From JALORV01 sp963724365 (GTDB lineage Bacteria; Pseudomonadota; Gammaproteobacteria; Burkholderiales; Burkholderiaceae_F): a stretch of DNA of 64,000 bases. Each line of letters begins with the position of its first letter. Position 1 is the first letter of the stretch. The stretch covers positions 372,001-436,000 of the forward strand of contig CAVRUR010000013.1 of NCBI GenBank assembly GCA_963724365.1. Direction: 5' to 3'. Position numbers and translations under genes: made by a program. Below the pieces are notes generated by a model. It was given only the letters and a program-made list of their open reading frames with translations. It searched no databases and was not told where the DNA came from. Shown piece by piece: positions 34,883-41,797 of the stretch.

Positions 34883-35317
34883 TTATTCCGCCGCCTCGTC
34901 AGCGGCAGCGTCGACCGCGGCGGCCTTGTCGGCTGCAGCCTTGTCCGCCGCGCTCCGGTGGGTGAGTTTCTCGCGGATACGGGCCGACTTGCCCGAACGG
35001 TCGCGCAGGTAGTACAGCTTGGCGCGGCGGACATCGCCGCGGCGCTTCACCTCGATCGAGGCGATCGTCGGCGAATACAACTGGAACGTGCGCTCGACGC
35101 CCTCGCCGCTCGATACCTTGCGCACCACGAAGGACGAGTTCAGTCCGCGGTTGCGACGGCCAATCACGACGCCCTCGTAGGCCTGCACGCGCTTGCGCGT
35201 GCCTTCGACGACGTTGACGTTGACGATCACCGTGTCACCCGGCGCGAAGTCGGGAATCGACTTGTTGACGGACACGCGCGCCAGTTCTTCCTGTTCCAGC
35301 TTCTGAATGATGTTCAT
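34883..35317 (-). CDS. rplS: 50S ribosomal protein L19
   Basis: A 144-residue L19 at the 30S-50S interface. The conserved core runs from MNIIQKLEQEEL through VIGRRNRGLNSSFVVRK and KRRGDVRRAKLYYLRDRSGKSARI. The last 24 or so residues form an Ala/Asp/Lys repeat-like tail (AADKAAADKAAA), longer than the E. coli protein (115 residues). Last gene of the rpsP operon, followed by a clear terminator. The start is the ATG at 35317. Confidence 0.96.
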   Translation of the reverse strand: MNIIQKLEQEELARVSVNKSIPDFAPGDTVIVNVNVVEGTRKRVQAYEGVVIGRRNRGLNSSFVVRKVSSGEGVERTFQLYSPTIASIEVKRRGDVRRAKLYYLRDRSGKSARIREKLTHRSAADKAAADKAAAVDAAADEAAE

Positions 35318-35385
35318 TGTCAGCTCCTCATTCCATCATCGTGCGGCTGTCATCGTTGTATGCCGCCCGAGAGGATGGATTCAAT

Positions 35386-36153
35386 TCACGCAGCGGACTC
35401 GGACTCCGCTGCACCCGTCTGCGCAAGTTCGCGCAAATCCCTTTCGTCGCGCGCAGTCAGTCGACCCTCTGCACGCGCCGCCCGGATCAGGTCCGGCCGG
35501 TCCTTCATCGTCGCCCGCAAGGCCTCGCGACGGCGCCAGACCTCGATATCAGCGTGGTGCCCCGACATCAGCACCGCCGGCACCGTGCTCCCGCGCCAGT
35601 TCTCGGGCCGCGTGTAATGCGGCCCGTCGAGCAGTCCGGTCGCGAACGACTCATCATCCACCGAGGCGTCCTTAAGTGCGCCGGGCAGCTGCCGAACCAC
35701 GGCATCGATCAGTGCCATGGCCGCCAGTTCCCCGCCCGACATCACGAAGTCACCGACCGACACCACCTCGTCGACGCAAACATCGAGGAAACGTTGGTCG
35801 ATCCCCTCGTAGCGCCCGCACACCACAGCCAGAGATCCGCCCTGCGCTGCCCATTGGCGTACCCGGGTGTCTGTCAACGGCCGGCCGTTCGGCGCCAGCA
35901 CCACGACTCGTGCCGCCCCGCCGTCCTGTCGGACGGCATCGAGGGCGAGCGCCAGCGGTTCGGCCATCATCACCATCCCCGGCCCGCCGCCGTAGGGCCG
36001 ATCATCCACGGTCCGGTGGGCATCCGTCGTGAAGTCCCGCGGGTTCCACGTCGCCAGCGACCACAAGCCCAGTTCGAAGGCGCGTCGCGTGATGCCATGC
36101 TCGGTGATCGCCGCAAACATCGCGGGGAAAAGCGTGACGACGTCGAAGCGCAT
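35386..36153 (-). CDS. trmD: tRNA (guanine-N1)-methyltransferase
   Basis: A 255-residue SPOUT methyltransferase that forms m1G37 in tRNAs reading CNN codons and so prevents +1 frameshifting. The trefoil-knot SAM site contains VVLAPNGRPLTD, CGRYEGIDQRF and SVGDFVMSGGELAAM; the hinge has DDESFATGLLDGPHYTRP. ATG 36153 follows an in-frame GTG at 36156. It lies between rimM and rplS in the classic operon. Confidence 0.96.
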   Translation of the reverse strand: MRFDVVTLFPAMFAAITEHGITRRAFELGLWSLATWNPRDFTTDAHRTVDDRPYGGGPGMVMMAEPLALALDAVRQDGGAARVVVLAPNGRPLTDTRVRQWAAQGGSLAVVCGRYEGIDQRFLDVCVDEVVSVGDFVMSGGELAAMALIDAVVRQLPGALKDASVDDESFATGLLDGPHYTRPENWRGSTVPAVLMSGHHADIEVWRRREALRATMKDRPDLIRAARAEGRLTARDERDLRELAQTGAAESESAA

Positions 36154-36165
36154 CACCCGTCCCTG

Positions 36166-36705
36166 TCACCACTCGTTGTTCCAGTCGACCCGCACCACCC
36201 GCAGCGGCAGGTCCACACTCTCAACAAACTGCTCGACCAGCGGAATCAGACACACATTGCCATCCGGGCCATCGCTCACTTCAAGCCACTGGCCGCCCGA
36301 GTTCTCACGCAGCCCGGCCACCTCACCGAGGTGGTCGCCGCTGCGATTGACCACACGGCACCCCAGCAGGTCGGTCCAGTAGAACTCGCCCGGCGCAGGT
36401 GGAGGAAATTCGCTGCGGGGAACCGCCAGCACCACGCCCTTCAGGGCCTCGGCCATTTCCTTCGACTCGCACCCCACCCACTTGGCCAGCAATGCAGCGC
36501 CATGCCGCCTGCACGATTGCGGCACGACCGGCCGCACGCCACCAGGTTCAAGCAACCACCACGTGCGGGCGTCCTGCAGCACCCCTCCATCTGAGCCCCG
36601 CAGAGCCACGCGAACCCAGCCCTTCAGGCCATAGGCGCCACGCACCGCGCCGAGTTCCACCAGATCCGGCGGCGTTGCCGCAGCCGCGGATCCTTCTGCC
36701 GTCAC
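36166..36705 (-). CDS. rimM: ribosome maturation factor RimM
   Basis: A 179-residue 16S rRNA processing factor that binds S19. The RimM N-domain has LVELGAVRGAYGLKGWVRV; the PRC-barrel part has GEFYWTDLLGCRVVNRSG and CLIPLVEQFVESVDLPLRVVRVDW. The start is GTG 36705, which shares one base with the rpsP TAG, so translation is coupled. Normal length for the family; no alteration is visible. Confidence 0.95.
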   Translation of the reverse strand: MTAEGSAAAATPPDLVELGAVRGAYGLKGWVRVALRGSDGGVLQDARTWWLLEPGGVRPVVPQSCRRHGAALLAKWVGCESKEMAEALKGVVLAVPRSEFPPPAPGEFYWTDLLGCRVVNRSGDHLGEVAGLRENSGGQWLEVSDGPDGNVCLIPLVEQFVESVDLPLRVVRVDWNNEW

Positions 36706-36968
36706 TACGCGGCGGCAGCGCCTTGCTTCGGCGCATGCTCCTTAACCAGGCGCGCGACCGTCGGCGACACACGAGCGCCCACTCCGGTCCAGTAGTTGAG
36801 CCGGTCCGCAGCGATGCGCAGCTTGGGCTCATTTTCCGCCGCGACCGGGTTGTAGAACCCGACACGCTCGATGAACCGGCCGTCGCGCGGGTTGCGCGAA
36901 TCCGTGGCCACGATATTGAAGAACGGACGCTTCTTTGCGCCGCCCCGGGCAAGTCGAATCACGACCAT
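36705..36968 (-). CDS. rpsP: 30S ribosomal protein S16
   Basis: An 87-residue S16 beginning MVVIRLARGGAKKRPFF with DGRFIERVGFYNP and the C-terminal ARLVKEHAP. First gene of the rpsP-rimM-trmD-rplS operon. ATG 36968 lies 5 nt after GAAGGAAG; an upstream in-frame start at 37007 is not needed. It is preceded by a leader of about 250 nt with two hairpins and a sigma-70-type promoter. Confidence 0.96.
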   Translation of the reverse strand: MVVIRLARGGAKKRPFFNIVATDSRNPRDGRFIERVGFYNPVAAENEPKLRIAADRLNYWTGVGARVSPTVARLVKEHAPKQGAAAA

Positions 36969-37000
36969 TGTTTCTTCCTTCAGTTCTGATGCGGCATCAC

Positions 37001-37017
37001 CGACCACCGCGTGGTCG
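37001..37017 (-). promoter_or_regulatory. hairpin in the rpsP leader, proximal
   Basis: Perfect 7-bp stem (CGACCAC at 37001-37007 with 37011-37017) around a 3-nt loop, ending 32 nt before the rpsP ATG. It could form in the leader RNA and influence translation or serve as an autoregulatory site. No known ribosomal-leader family can be assigned from sequence alone. Confidence 0.45.
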
Positions 37018-37093
37018 TTGTTCCTGCCGACCGGACATCCTCTGTCCTGTGGGTCTTGCTAATCGCTCCGGCGTGCCGGTCGAATGCGGATTC

Positions 37094-37114
37094 ACGTCTG
37101 GCATGACCAGACGT
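37094..37114 (-). promoter_or_regulatory. hairpin in the rpsP leader, distal
   Basis: ACGTCTGG (37094-37101) pairs with 37107-37114 across a 5-nt loop. It lies in the middle of the long leader between the predicted promoter and rpsP. No T-tract follows, so this is not a simple terminator. Confidence 0.45.
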
Positions 37115-37226
37115 CCTTTCGCAGCCAGTGTTGTCGGTCCTCTTGGAAGGCCCACTTGCAAGGCCCGCACGCGAGGCTCGCAGCGGCTTCTGACACCGAT
37201 ACGTGCGGCAGCGCGGAAAACCTGCG

Positions 37227-37256
37227 ATTGTATCCGTCGGCTGCGGCTCCAGGCAA
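37227..37256 (-). promoter_or_regulatory. sigma-70 promoter of the rpsP operon
   Basis: On the minus strand TTGCCT (complement of 37251-37256) and TACAAT (complement of 37227-37232) are separated by 18 bp. This predicts transcription from about 37220 and a leader of about 250 nt. The remainder of the 410-bp gap between rpsP and the next gene shows no further gene. Confidence 0.65.
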
Positions 37257-37378
37257 GCCAGACCTTTTCGCCTCAACCGCCCGCCTCGCCCGCGGATTCA
37301 ACATGTCAGGCCGCGCAATCAGCTTGCCCCCGATGGCTCCGTATGATGGTCGACTGCATTTAAGCACTTGATTTCCGT

Positions 37379-37789
37379 ATGGCGAAATTCCGTCACAAGG
37401 CCCTTGCCGCCCTGCTCGCTTCACTAGGGGGAGGACTGGGCCTCAATCGCCTTTACCTTGGCCAGAAGCTCTGGTGGTTGCCGCTGGCGATCACAGCATT
37501 GACGCTTCCGCTACTGATCGGGGTGCGCAACTGGTATCAGTCGCCGGCGTTCTTCCTGTTGATGATTCCGGTCACTGCCGGCTTCATCCAGGCGCTTGTC
37601 ATCGCCCTGATGCCGGACGAACGTTTCGATGCCGCGTACAACAACGCCAGCGCGCGAAAGAACAGGAGTGGCTGGGATGCGGTACTGGTGGCCATCGCTA
37701 CGCTGGCCGGTGGTGCCATCGCCCTGATGGCAACGATCGCCTTGCTGTTCCAGACCTACTACGAACGCACGCTGGGCGTGGCGCATTAG
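37379..37789 (+). CDS. small membrane protein with TM2-like N-terminus
   Basis: A 136-residue protein with about four hydrophobic helices. The N-terminal part GGGLGLNRLYLGQKLWWLPL resembles a TM2 domain (Gly-rich turn, N-R-x-Y-L-G). Two further helices follow (FFLLMIPVTAGFIQALVIAL and AVLVAIATLAGGAIALMATIALL), separated by a polar loop (DERFDAAYNNASARKNRSG). TM2 proteins have no common enzymatic role. It stands alone between divergent rpsP and the convergent radical SAM gene. Confidence 0.75.
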   Translation: MAKFRHKALAALLASLGGGLGLNRLYLGQKLWWLPLAITALTLPLLIGVRNWYQSPAFFLLMIPVTAGFIQALVIALMPDERFDAAYNNASARKNRSGWDAVLVAIATLAGGAIALMATIALLFQTYYERTLGVAH

Positions 37790-37804
37790 GCCTCGACCTC
37801 AGCG

Positions 37805-38962
37805 CTAGAACAGCCCCAGCTGCGGTCCGGCGAAGCGAGGAACGACGAACAGGTCTGCGCGCAGGCCAGGACGCTTGCGGTCGAGACCTAGTTTCGCGCT
37901 GGCCTTGTCGAATCTCTGCCGCACCAGCGCCGCCCAGGTGCCGGTGCCCTTCATGCGCGCACCGAACCGGGCGTCGTAGTTCTTGCCATCACGCATGTCG
38001 CGAACCCGGTTGAGGACGCGCTGCGCCCTGTCTGGGAAGTGCGCCGCGAGCCACTGTTCGAACAAAGGACTGACTTCCCACGGCAACCGCAGCACGGTGT
38101 AGTGCGACTTAACGGCGCCGGCCCCGGCGGCTGCTTCGAGGATCCGCTCGATCTCGGGTTCATTGATGAACGGGATCACCGGCGCAACGTTGACGTGCAC
38201 GGGGATGCCGGCGCGCGTCAGTGTCTCGATCGCCCGCAACCGGCGCAGCGGGCTCGCCGCGCGCGGCTCGAGAATGCGCGACAGCTGCGCATCGAGCGTC
38301 GTGACGCTGATGAACACCTCGGCAACACCGTCAGTCGCCAGCGGTGCGAGAAGGTCGATGTCACGTTCGATCAGTGCGGACTTGGTCACGACGCCGAGCG
38401 GATGCCGGGCCTCACTGAGCACTTCCAGCACGGCACGCGTGATGCGCAGTTCGCGCTCGATCGGCTGGTAGGCGTCGGTCGCTGTGCCCAGGGCGATGTG
38501 GGCGACCCTGTATGACGGGGCCGCGAGCTCACGCCTCAGCAGTTCAGCCGCATTGCGCTTGGCAATCAGTTTCGTTTCGAAGTCCAGGCCTGGCGATAGG
38601 TTCAGATAACTGTGGGTCGGACGCGCATAGCAGTAGGTGCAACCGTGCTCACAGCCGCGGTACGGATTGATCGACCGATCGAAGGGGATGTCGGGCGAAT
38701 CGTTGTAGGTAATGAGGCTGCGGGCGGTCTCAAGCGCCACGCTGGTCTTCAGCGATGGCAGCGGATCGTCGTCACCGGCGTTGACGTCGAGCGCATCGCC
38801 ATCGACCTCGCGCTCGGTCGACATGAAGCGATGCGCGACATTGAACACCGCACCGCGGCCCTTTCGCGCCTGCGACGGCTGCAGGTCGATCGGGATGCGA
38901 CGAAAAGTGTCCTTCGCCTCCGGTAGAGGGTGACGCGAACGCACGGCTGATGGCCCTGTCAT
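37805..38962 (-). CDS. PA0069-family radical SAM protein (SplB-like)
   Basis: A radical SAM protein of about 385 residues, in the group that includes spore-photoproduct-lyase-like proteins. The [4Fe-4S] site is CEHGCTYCYARPTH (C-x3-C-x2-C). The rest follows the family: NPYRGCEHG, LGTATDAYQPIERE, VVTKS and the C-terminal RFGARMKGTGTWAALVRQRF. The biochemical reaction is unknown. The start is uncertain: ATG 38977 lies inside a LexA box, ATG 38962 directly after it, and homologues begin near KGRGA, further downstream. ATG 38962 is given as a compromise. An overlapping SOS box suggests damage-induced expression. Confidence 0.87.
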   Translation of the reverse strand: MTGPSAVRSRHPLPEAKDTFRRIPIDLQPSQARKGRGAVFNVAHRFMSTEREVDGDALDVNAGDDDPLPSLKTSVALETARSLITYNDSPDIPFDRSINPYRGCEHGCTYCYARPTHSYLNLSPGLDFETKLIAKRNAAELLRRELAAPSYRVAHIALGTATDAYQPIERELRITRAVLEVLSEARHPLGVVTKSALIERDIDLLAPLATDGVAEVFISVTTLDAQLSRILEPRAASPLRRLRAIETLTRAGIPVHVNVAPVIPFINEPEIERILEAAAGAGAVKSHYTVLRLPWEVSPLFEQWLAAHFPDRAQRVLNRVRDMRDGKNYDARFGARMKGTGTWAALVRQRFDKASAKLGLDRKRPGLRADLFVVPRFAGPQLGLF

Positions 38963-38963
38963 A

Positions 38964-38983
38964 TACTGTATTTTCATACAGTA
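38964..38983 (-). promoter_or_regulatory. LexA (SOS) box at the radical SAM gene
   Basis: Perfect 8-bp arms TACTGTAT and ATACAGTA flank a TTTC centre, giving CTGT-N8-ACAG as required for LexA. On the minus strand a TTGATA -35-like element (complement of 38982-38987) borders it and the -10 region falls just after it, so bound LexA would block the promoter. This is close to the textbook SOS box. Confidence 0.88.
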
Positions 38984-39044
38984 TCAACAACTGCCAGCGC
39001 CGTCCAGTCTCCGCTCGCTCAGCGGATCAACGTGCCCGGACAGA

Positions 39045-39635
39045 TCAGCGGAAGTCCTGGGCGAGTGCGCCCTGCACCTGCGGTGCGACCTCGTCGATGC
39101 GCACCGCGTAGTGAGGATGGTCGATTCCGAGCGCAACCGCGGCTCCCTGCCGGAACGCCACGATCATCGCAGGCTCGAACTCGAACCGCAGGAAGTGAAC
39201 CGACGAGGTCTTGTGCTCGTTCTCGCGTTCGAGATCCTCGTCCGCAATGGCATATACGCGCGCGGCGCCGTCGACCTGGACATAGACACGATTCTCGACG
39301 CCACGCAGCCGTCCGAGCTCGACCTTGCGTTCCTCGGCATCCACGTACTCGATCATCATCGTGGCCTTGAGGTTCGTGCCATCGGGGATCAGCGGATTGT
39401 AAGCATCGAGTTCGTCGCGGATGCCATCCTCCTCGAAGGTCTTTTCGATGCGCAGCATTTCCTGGATCTGGTAGCGGACGGTGAGTTCGTCCTCGAAGAT
39501 CAGTGTCACGTGCTCGCCGAGCCGGATCGTGCGGTTCCTCTTGTGGGCAAGGACCTTGGTGCGGAAATCCTTGCGGCTGCGCGCATACGCCTCGAGCGAC
39601 AGCAGGCTTTCGCGTGATATCTGGGCCATCATCAT
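39045..39635 (-). CDS. DUF3501 family protein
   Basis: A 196-residue soluble protein of unknown function, DUF3501. Marked segments are LGEHVTLIFEDELTVRYQIQEML, ELDAYNPLIPDG and ATMMIEYVDAEER. The ATG at 39641 is too close to its GGAAGGAC; the third codon, ATG 39635, has better spacing. It is the last gene of a rubrerythrin, Fe-S reductase, DUF3501 operon that is recurrent in proteobacteria and suspected of peroxide detoxification. Its own role is not known. Confidence 0.85.
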   Translation of the reverse strand: MMMAQISRESLLSLEAYARSRKDFRTKVLAHKRNRTIRLGEHVTLIFEDELTVRYQIQEMLRIEKTFEEDGIRDELDAYNPLIPDGTNLKATMMIEYVDAEERKVELGRLRGVENRVYVQVDGAARVYAIADEDLERENEHKTSSVHFLRFEFEPAMIVAFRQGAAVALGIDHPHYAVRIDEVAPQVQGALAQDFR

Positions 39636-39668
39636 CTCCATGTCCTTCCGGGCTGCAGTTCGATCATT

Positions 39669-41021
39669 TCAGAGTCCGTAGGCGATGCGCACCAGAGTCA
39701 GCGGATGAGCATTGACCGGCGACTTGCCGCCAAGGGCATCCTTGGCGAAGTTCGCAATGCCCTGTTCGATGTGGTGGCCGCCAAGCTGGCAATCCGAGCT
39801 GATGTAGTCGGGCGCGGTTTCGGCCATCCGCTTGAAAACCGGCTTGCCGATCTTCATCGCCATCGCGTGGAATTCCTTGCGCGTGCCCCACAGGCCGGAG
39901 TGTCCCGAGCAGCGTTCCACGGTGTTCAGCTCGATGCCCGGCGTGAGCTTGAGGAACTCCTCGGTCTTGCGGCCGATGTTCTGCACGCGGCCGTGGCAGG
40001 GGATGTGATACGAAACCTTGCCGAGCGGCTGCTTGAAATCCGTCTTCAATAGCCCATCCTTGTTGCGCGCGACGAGGTACTCGAACGGGTCCCACATCGC
40101 GTCCTGGACAGCCTTCACATCGGCATCGTCCGGGAACATCAGCGGCAGTTCCTGCTTGTACATGAGCGTGCACGAGGGGATCGGCGTGACGATCGCGTAG
40201 CCCTCGCGCGCCACCCGGGCGAGCTGGGGAATGTTGATGTTCTTCAGCGCCTCGACGGAATCGAGGTCGCCGATCTCGAGCTTCGGCATGCCGCAGCACG
40301 CTTCCTTGTCGAGGAGCACGAATGGAATGTCGTTGTGCCGCAGGATCGCAACAAGGTCGTGGCCGATACCGGGCTCGTTGTAGTTGATGTAACAGGTCGA
40401 GTAGATCGCCACCTTGCCCGGCGTCTTGGCCCCGTCCCGGACCGGAGGTGCCGACTCCGACTTCACTGCCGATCGGAATTTCGTTTCAGCAAAACTCGGC
40501 ATCCAAGCATCACGGTCGATGCCCATCATCGACTCGACCATCGCGCGCACCGGCTTGGTCTTGTTCACCGCGTTCACGACCTGAGTGACGACAGGAATGC
40601 CGGCGAACATCCCGAGCTTGTCGGTGGAGGTAAGAAATTTGTCAGTGGCCTTGGCGCCGTGCGCCCTGAAGTGCACCGCCTTCGCGCGCAACATCAGGTG
40701 CGGGAAGTCGAGATTCCAGGGATGCGGCGGCACGTACGGGCACTTGGTCATGTAGCACATGTCGCACAGGTAGCACTGGTCGACGACATCTTTGTACCTT
40801 GCCTTGGGCACGCCATCGACTTCGCCGGTCGGACCGTTGTCAACCAGGTCGAACAGGGCCGGGAACGATCCGCACAGGCTGACGCAGCGTCGACAGCCGT
40901 GACAGATGTCGAACACACGTTCCAGTTCCTTGTCGAGCGCCTGTTGATCCCAGAATTCGGCGCTCTTCCATGCCAGCGGATGGCGGGTGGGAGCCTCGAG
41001 GCTGCCCTCGCGTACGGTCAT
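39669..41021 (-). CDS. GlpC/HdrD-like Fe-S oxidoreductase
   Basis: A 450-residue protein. Two [4Fe-4S] ferredoxin motifs come first (CHGCRRCVSLC, then CYLCDMCYMTKCP). Two cysteine-rich CCG domains follow (centres EACCGMP and ERCSGHSG). This layout is shared by GlpC, HdrD and related reductases that relay electrons to thiol or quinone partners. There is no FAD domain and no membrane anchor, so it probably acts as an electron-transfer subunit. ATG 41021 gives the conserved N-terminus; 12 codons upstream are unlikely. Encoded between the rubrerythrin and DUF3501 genes. Confidence 0.88.
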   Translation of the reverse strand: MTVREGSLEAPTRHPLAWKSAEFWDQQALDKELERVFDICHGCRRCVSLCGSFPALFDLVDNGPTGEVDGVPKARYKDVVDQCYLCDMCYMTKCPYVPPHPWNLDFPHLMLRAKAVHFRAHGAKATDKFLTSTDKLGMFAGIPVVTQVVNAVNKTKPVRAMVESMMGIDRDAWMPSFAETKFRSAVKSESAPPVRDGAKTPGKVAIYSTCYINYNEPGIGHDLVAILRHNDIPFVLLDKEACCGMPKLEIGDLDSVEALKNINIPQLARVAREGYAIVTPIPSCTLMYKQELPLMFPDDADVKAVQDAMWDPFEYLVARNKDGLLKTDFKQPLGKVSYHIPCHGRVQNIGRKTEEFLKLTPGIELNTVERCSGHSGLWGTRKEFHAMAMKIGKPVFKRMAETAPDYISSDCQLGGHHIEQGIANFAKDALGGKSPVNAHPLTLVRIAYGL

Positions 41022-41197
41022 AGGATTCCCGGGTGGAGTGATCTGATGGTCATGCAAAGCTCAGCCAAGCGGCGCTCGCGCTGCTTGGCTGAGCGGGCCG
41101 CACTGGCGCGGCCCACTTCCTCGCGTCAAGCCGAGGCGCAAGCGCCGCAGGCTCCCTCGCGTGTCGATCCCGCGCCAAGGCGTCGGGATCAGCAGGA

Positions 41198-41617
41198 CTA
41201 GTCGACGATCGCGTCGAGCGTTCGCTGGAACTTGTTGGCGTGTGAGCGCTCGGCCTTCGCCAGCGTCTCGAACCAGTCGGCGATCTCGTCGAAGCCCTCG
41301 TCACGGGCGGATTTCGCCATGCCCGGGTACATGTCGGTGTACTCGTGCGTCTCGCCGGCGATCGACGCCTTCAGGTTGGCCCTGGTCGGGCCGATCGGAA
41401 GACCCGTGGCCGGATCACCGACCGCCTCGAGATACTCGAGGTGGCCATGCGCATGACCGGTCTCGCCCTCCGCGGTCGAACGGAAGACAGCGGCCACATC
41501 GTTGTAGCCCTCGACGTCGGCCTTGGCTGCGAAATAAAGGTAGCGGCGGTTGGCCTGCGACTCGCCGGCAAACGCGTCCTTCAGATTTTGTTCGGTTTTC
41601 GAGCCCTTCAATTGCAT
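41198..41617 (-). CDS. rubrerythrin, ferritin-like domain only
   Basis: A 139-residue diiron protein. The four metal-binding helices contain GESQANRRY, EGETGHAHGHLEYL, GETHEYTDMY and AERSHANKF. The usual C-terminal rubredoxin domain is absent, so electrons must come from another protein; the Fe-S oxidoreductase encoded 176 bp downstream is the obvious candidate. Rubrerythrins reduce hydrogen peroxide. ATG 41617 has GGAGG 7 nt upstream. An OxyR-like inverted repeat lies about 120 bp upstream. Confidence 0.93.
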   Translation of the reverse strand: MQLKGSKTEQNLKDAFAGESQANRRYLYFAAKADVEGYNDVAAVFRSTAEGETGHAHGHLEYLEAVGDPATGLPIGPTRANLKASIAGETHEYTDMYPGMAKSARDEGFDEIADWFETLAKAERSHANKFQRTLDAIVD

Positions 41618-41736
41618 GAAATCCTCCTTGCTGGATTCGACAAGAACACTCCGCGCGACCACTCCGAAGGCCGAACGGCTGAAAGGAGCCTACGCCGCGG
41701 CAACCGGTAGGACTAATTAATTGTTAGAATGACGTT

Positions 41737-41753
41737 CATAGCCAATAGCTATG
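41737..41753 (-). promoter_or_regulatory. OxyR-like operator upstream of rubrerythrin
   Basis: CATAGC (41737-41742) and GCTATG (41748-41753) are inverted around CAATA and contain ATAG-N7-CTAT, the OxyR half-site pattern. The second pair of an extended OxyR site is only weakly present. An AT-rich region (TAACAATTAATTAG on the minus strand) follows, where a -10 could sit, placing the operator next to the -35. Confidence 0.55.
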
Positions 41754-41797
41754 ACTTGCGTGGCGCGGCCCGACGGTGGCCACGGCCTACCTTGACA

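Noticed and set aside
37094..37114. Known riboswitch or ribosomal leader family
   Set aside because: Only simple stems are visible; no conserved loop motifs of a described riboswitch were found.
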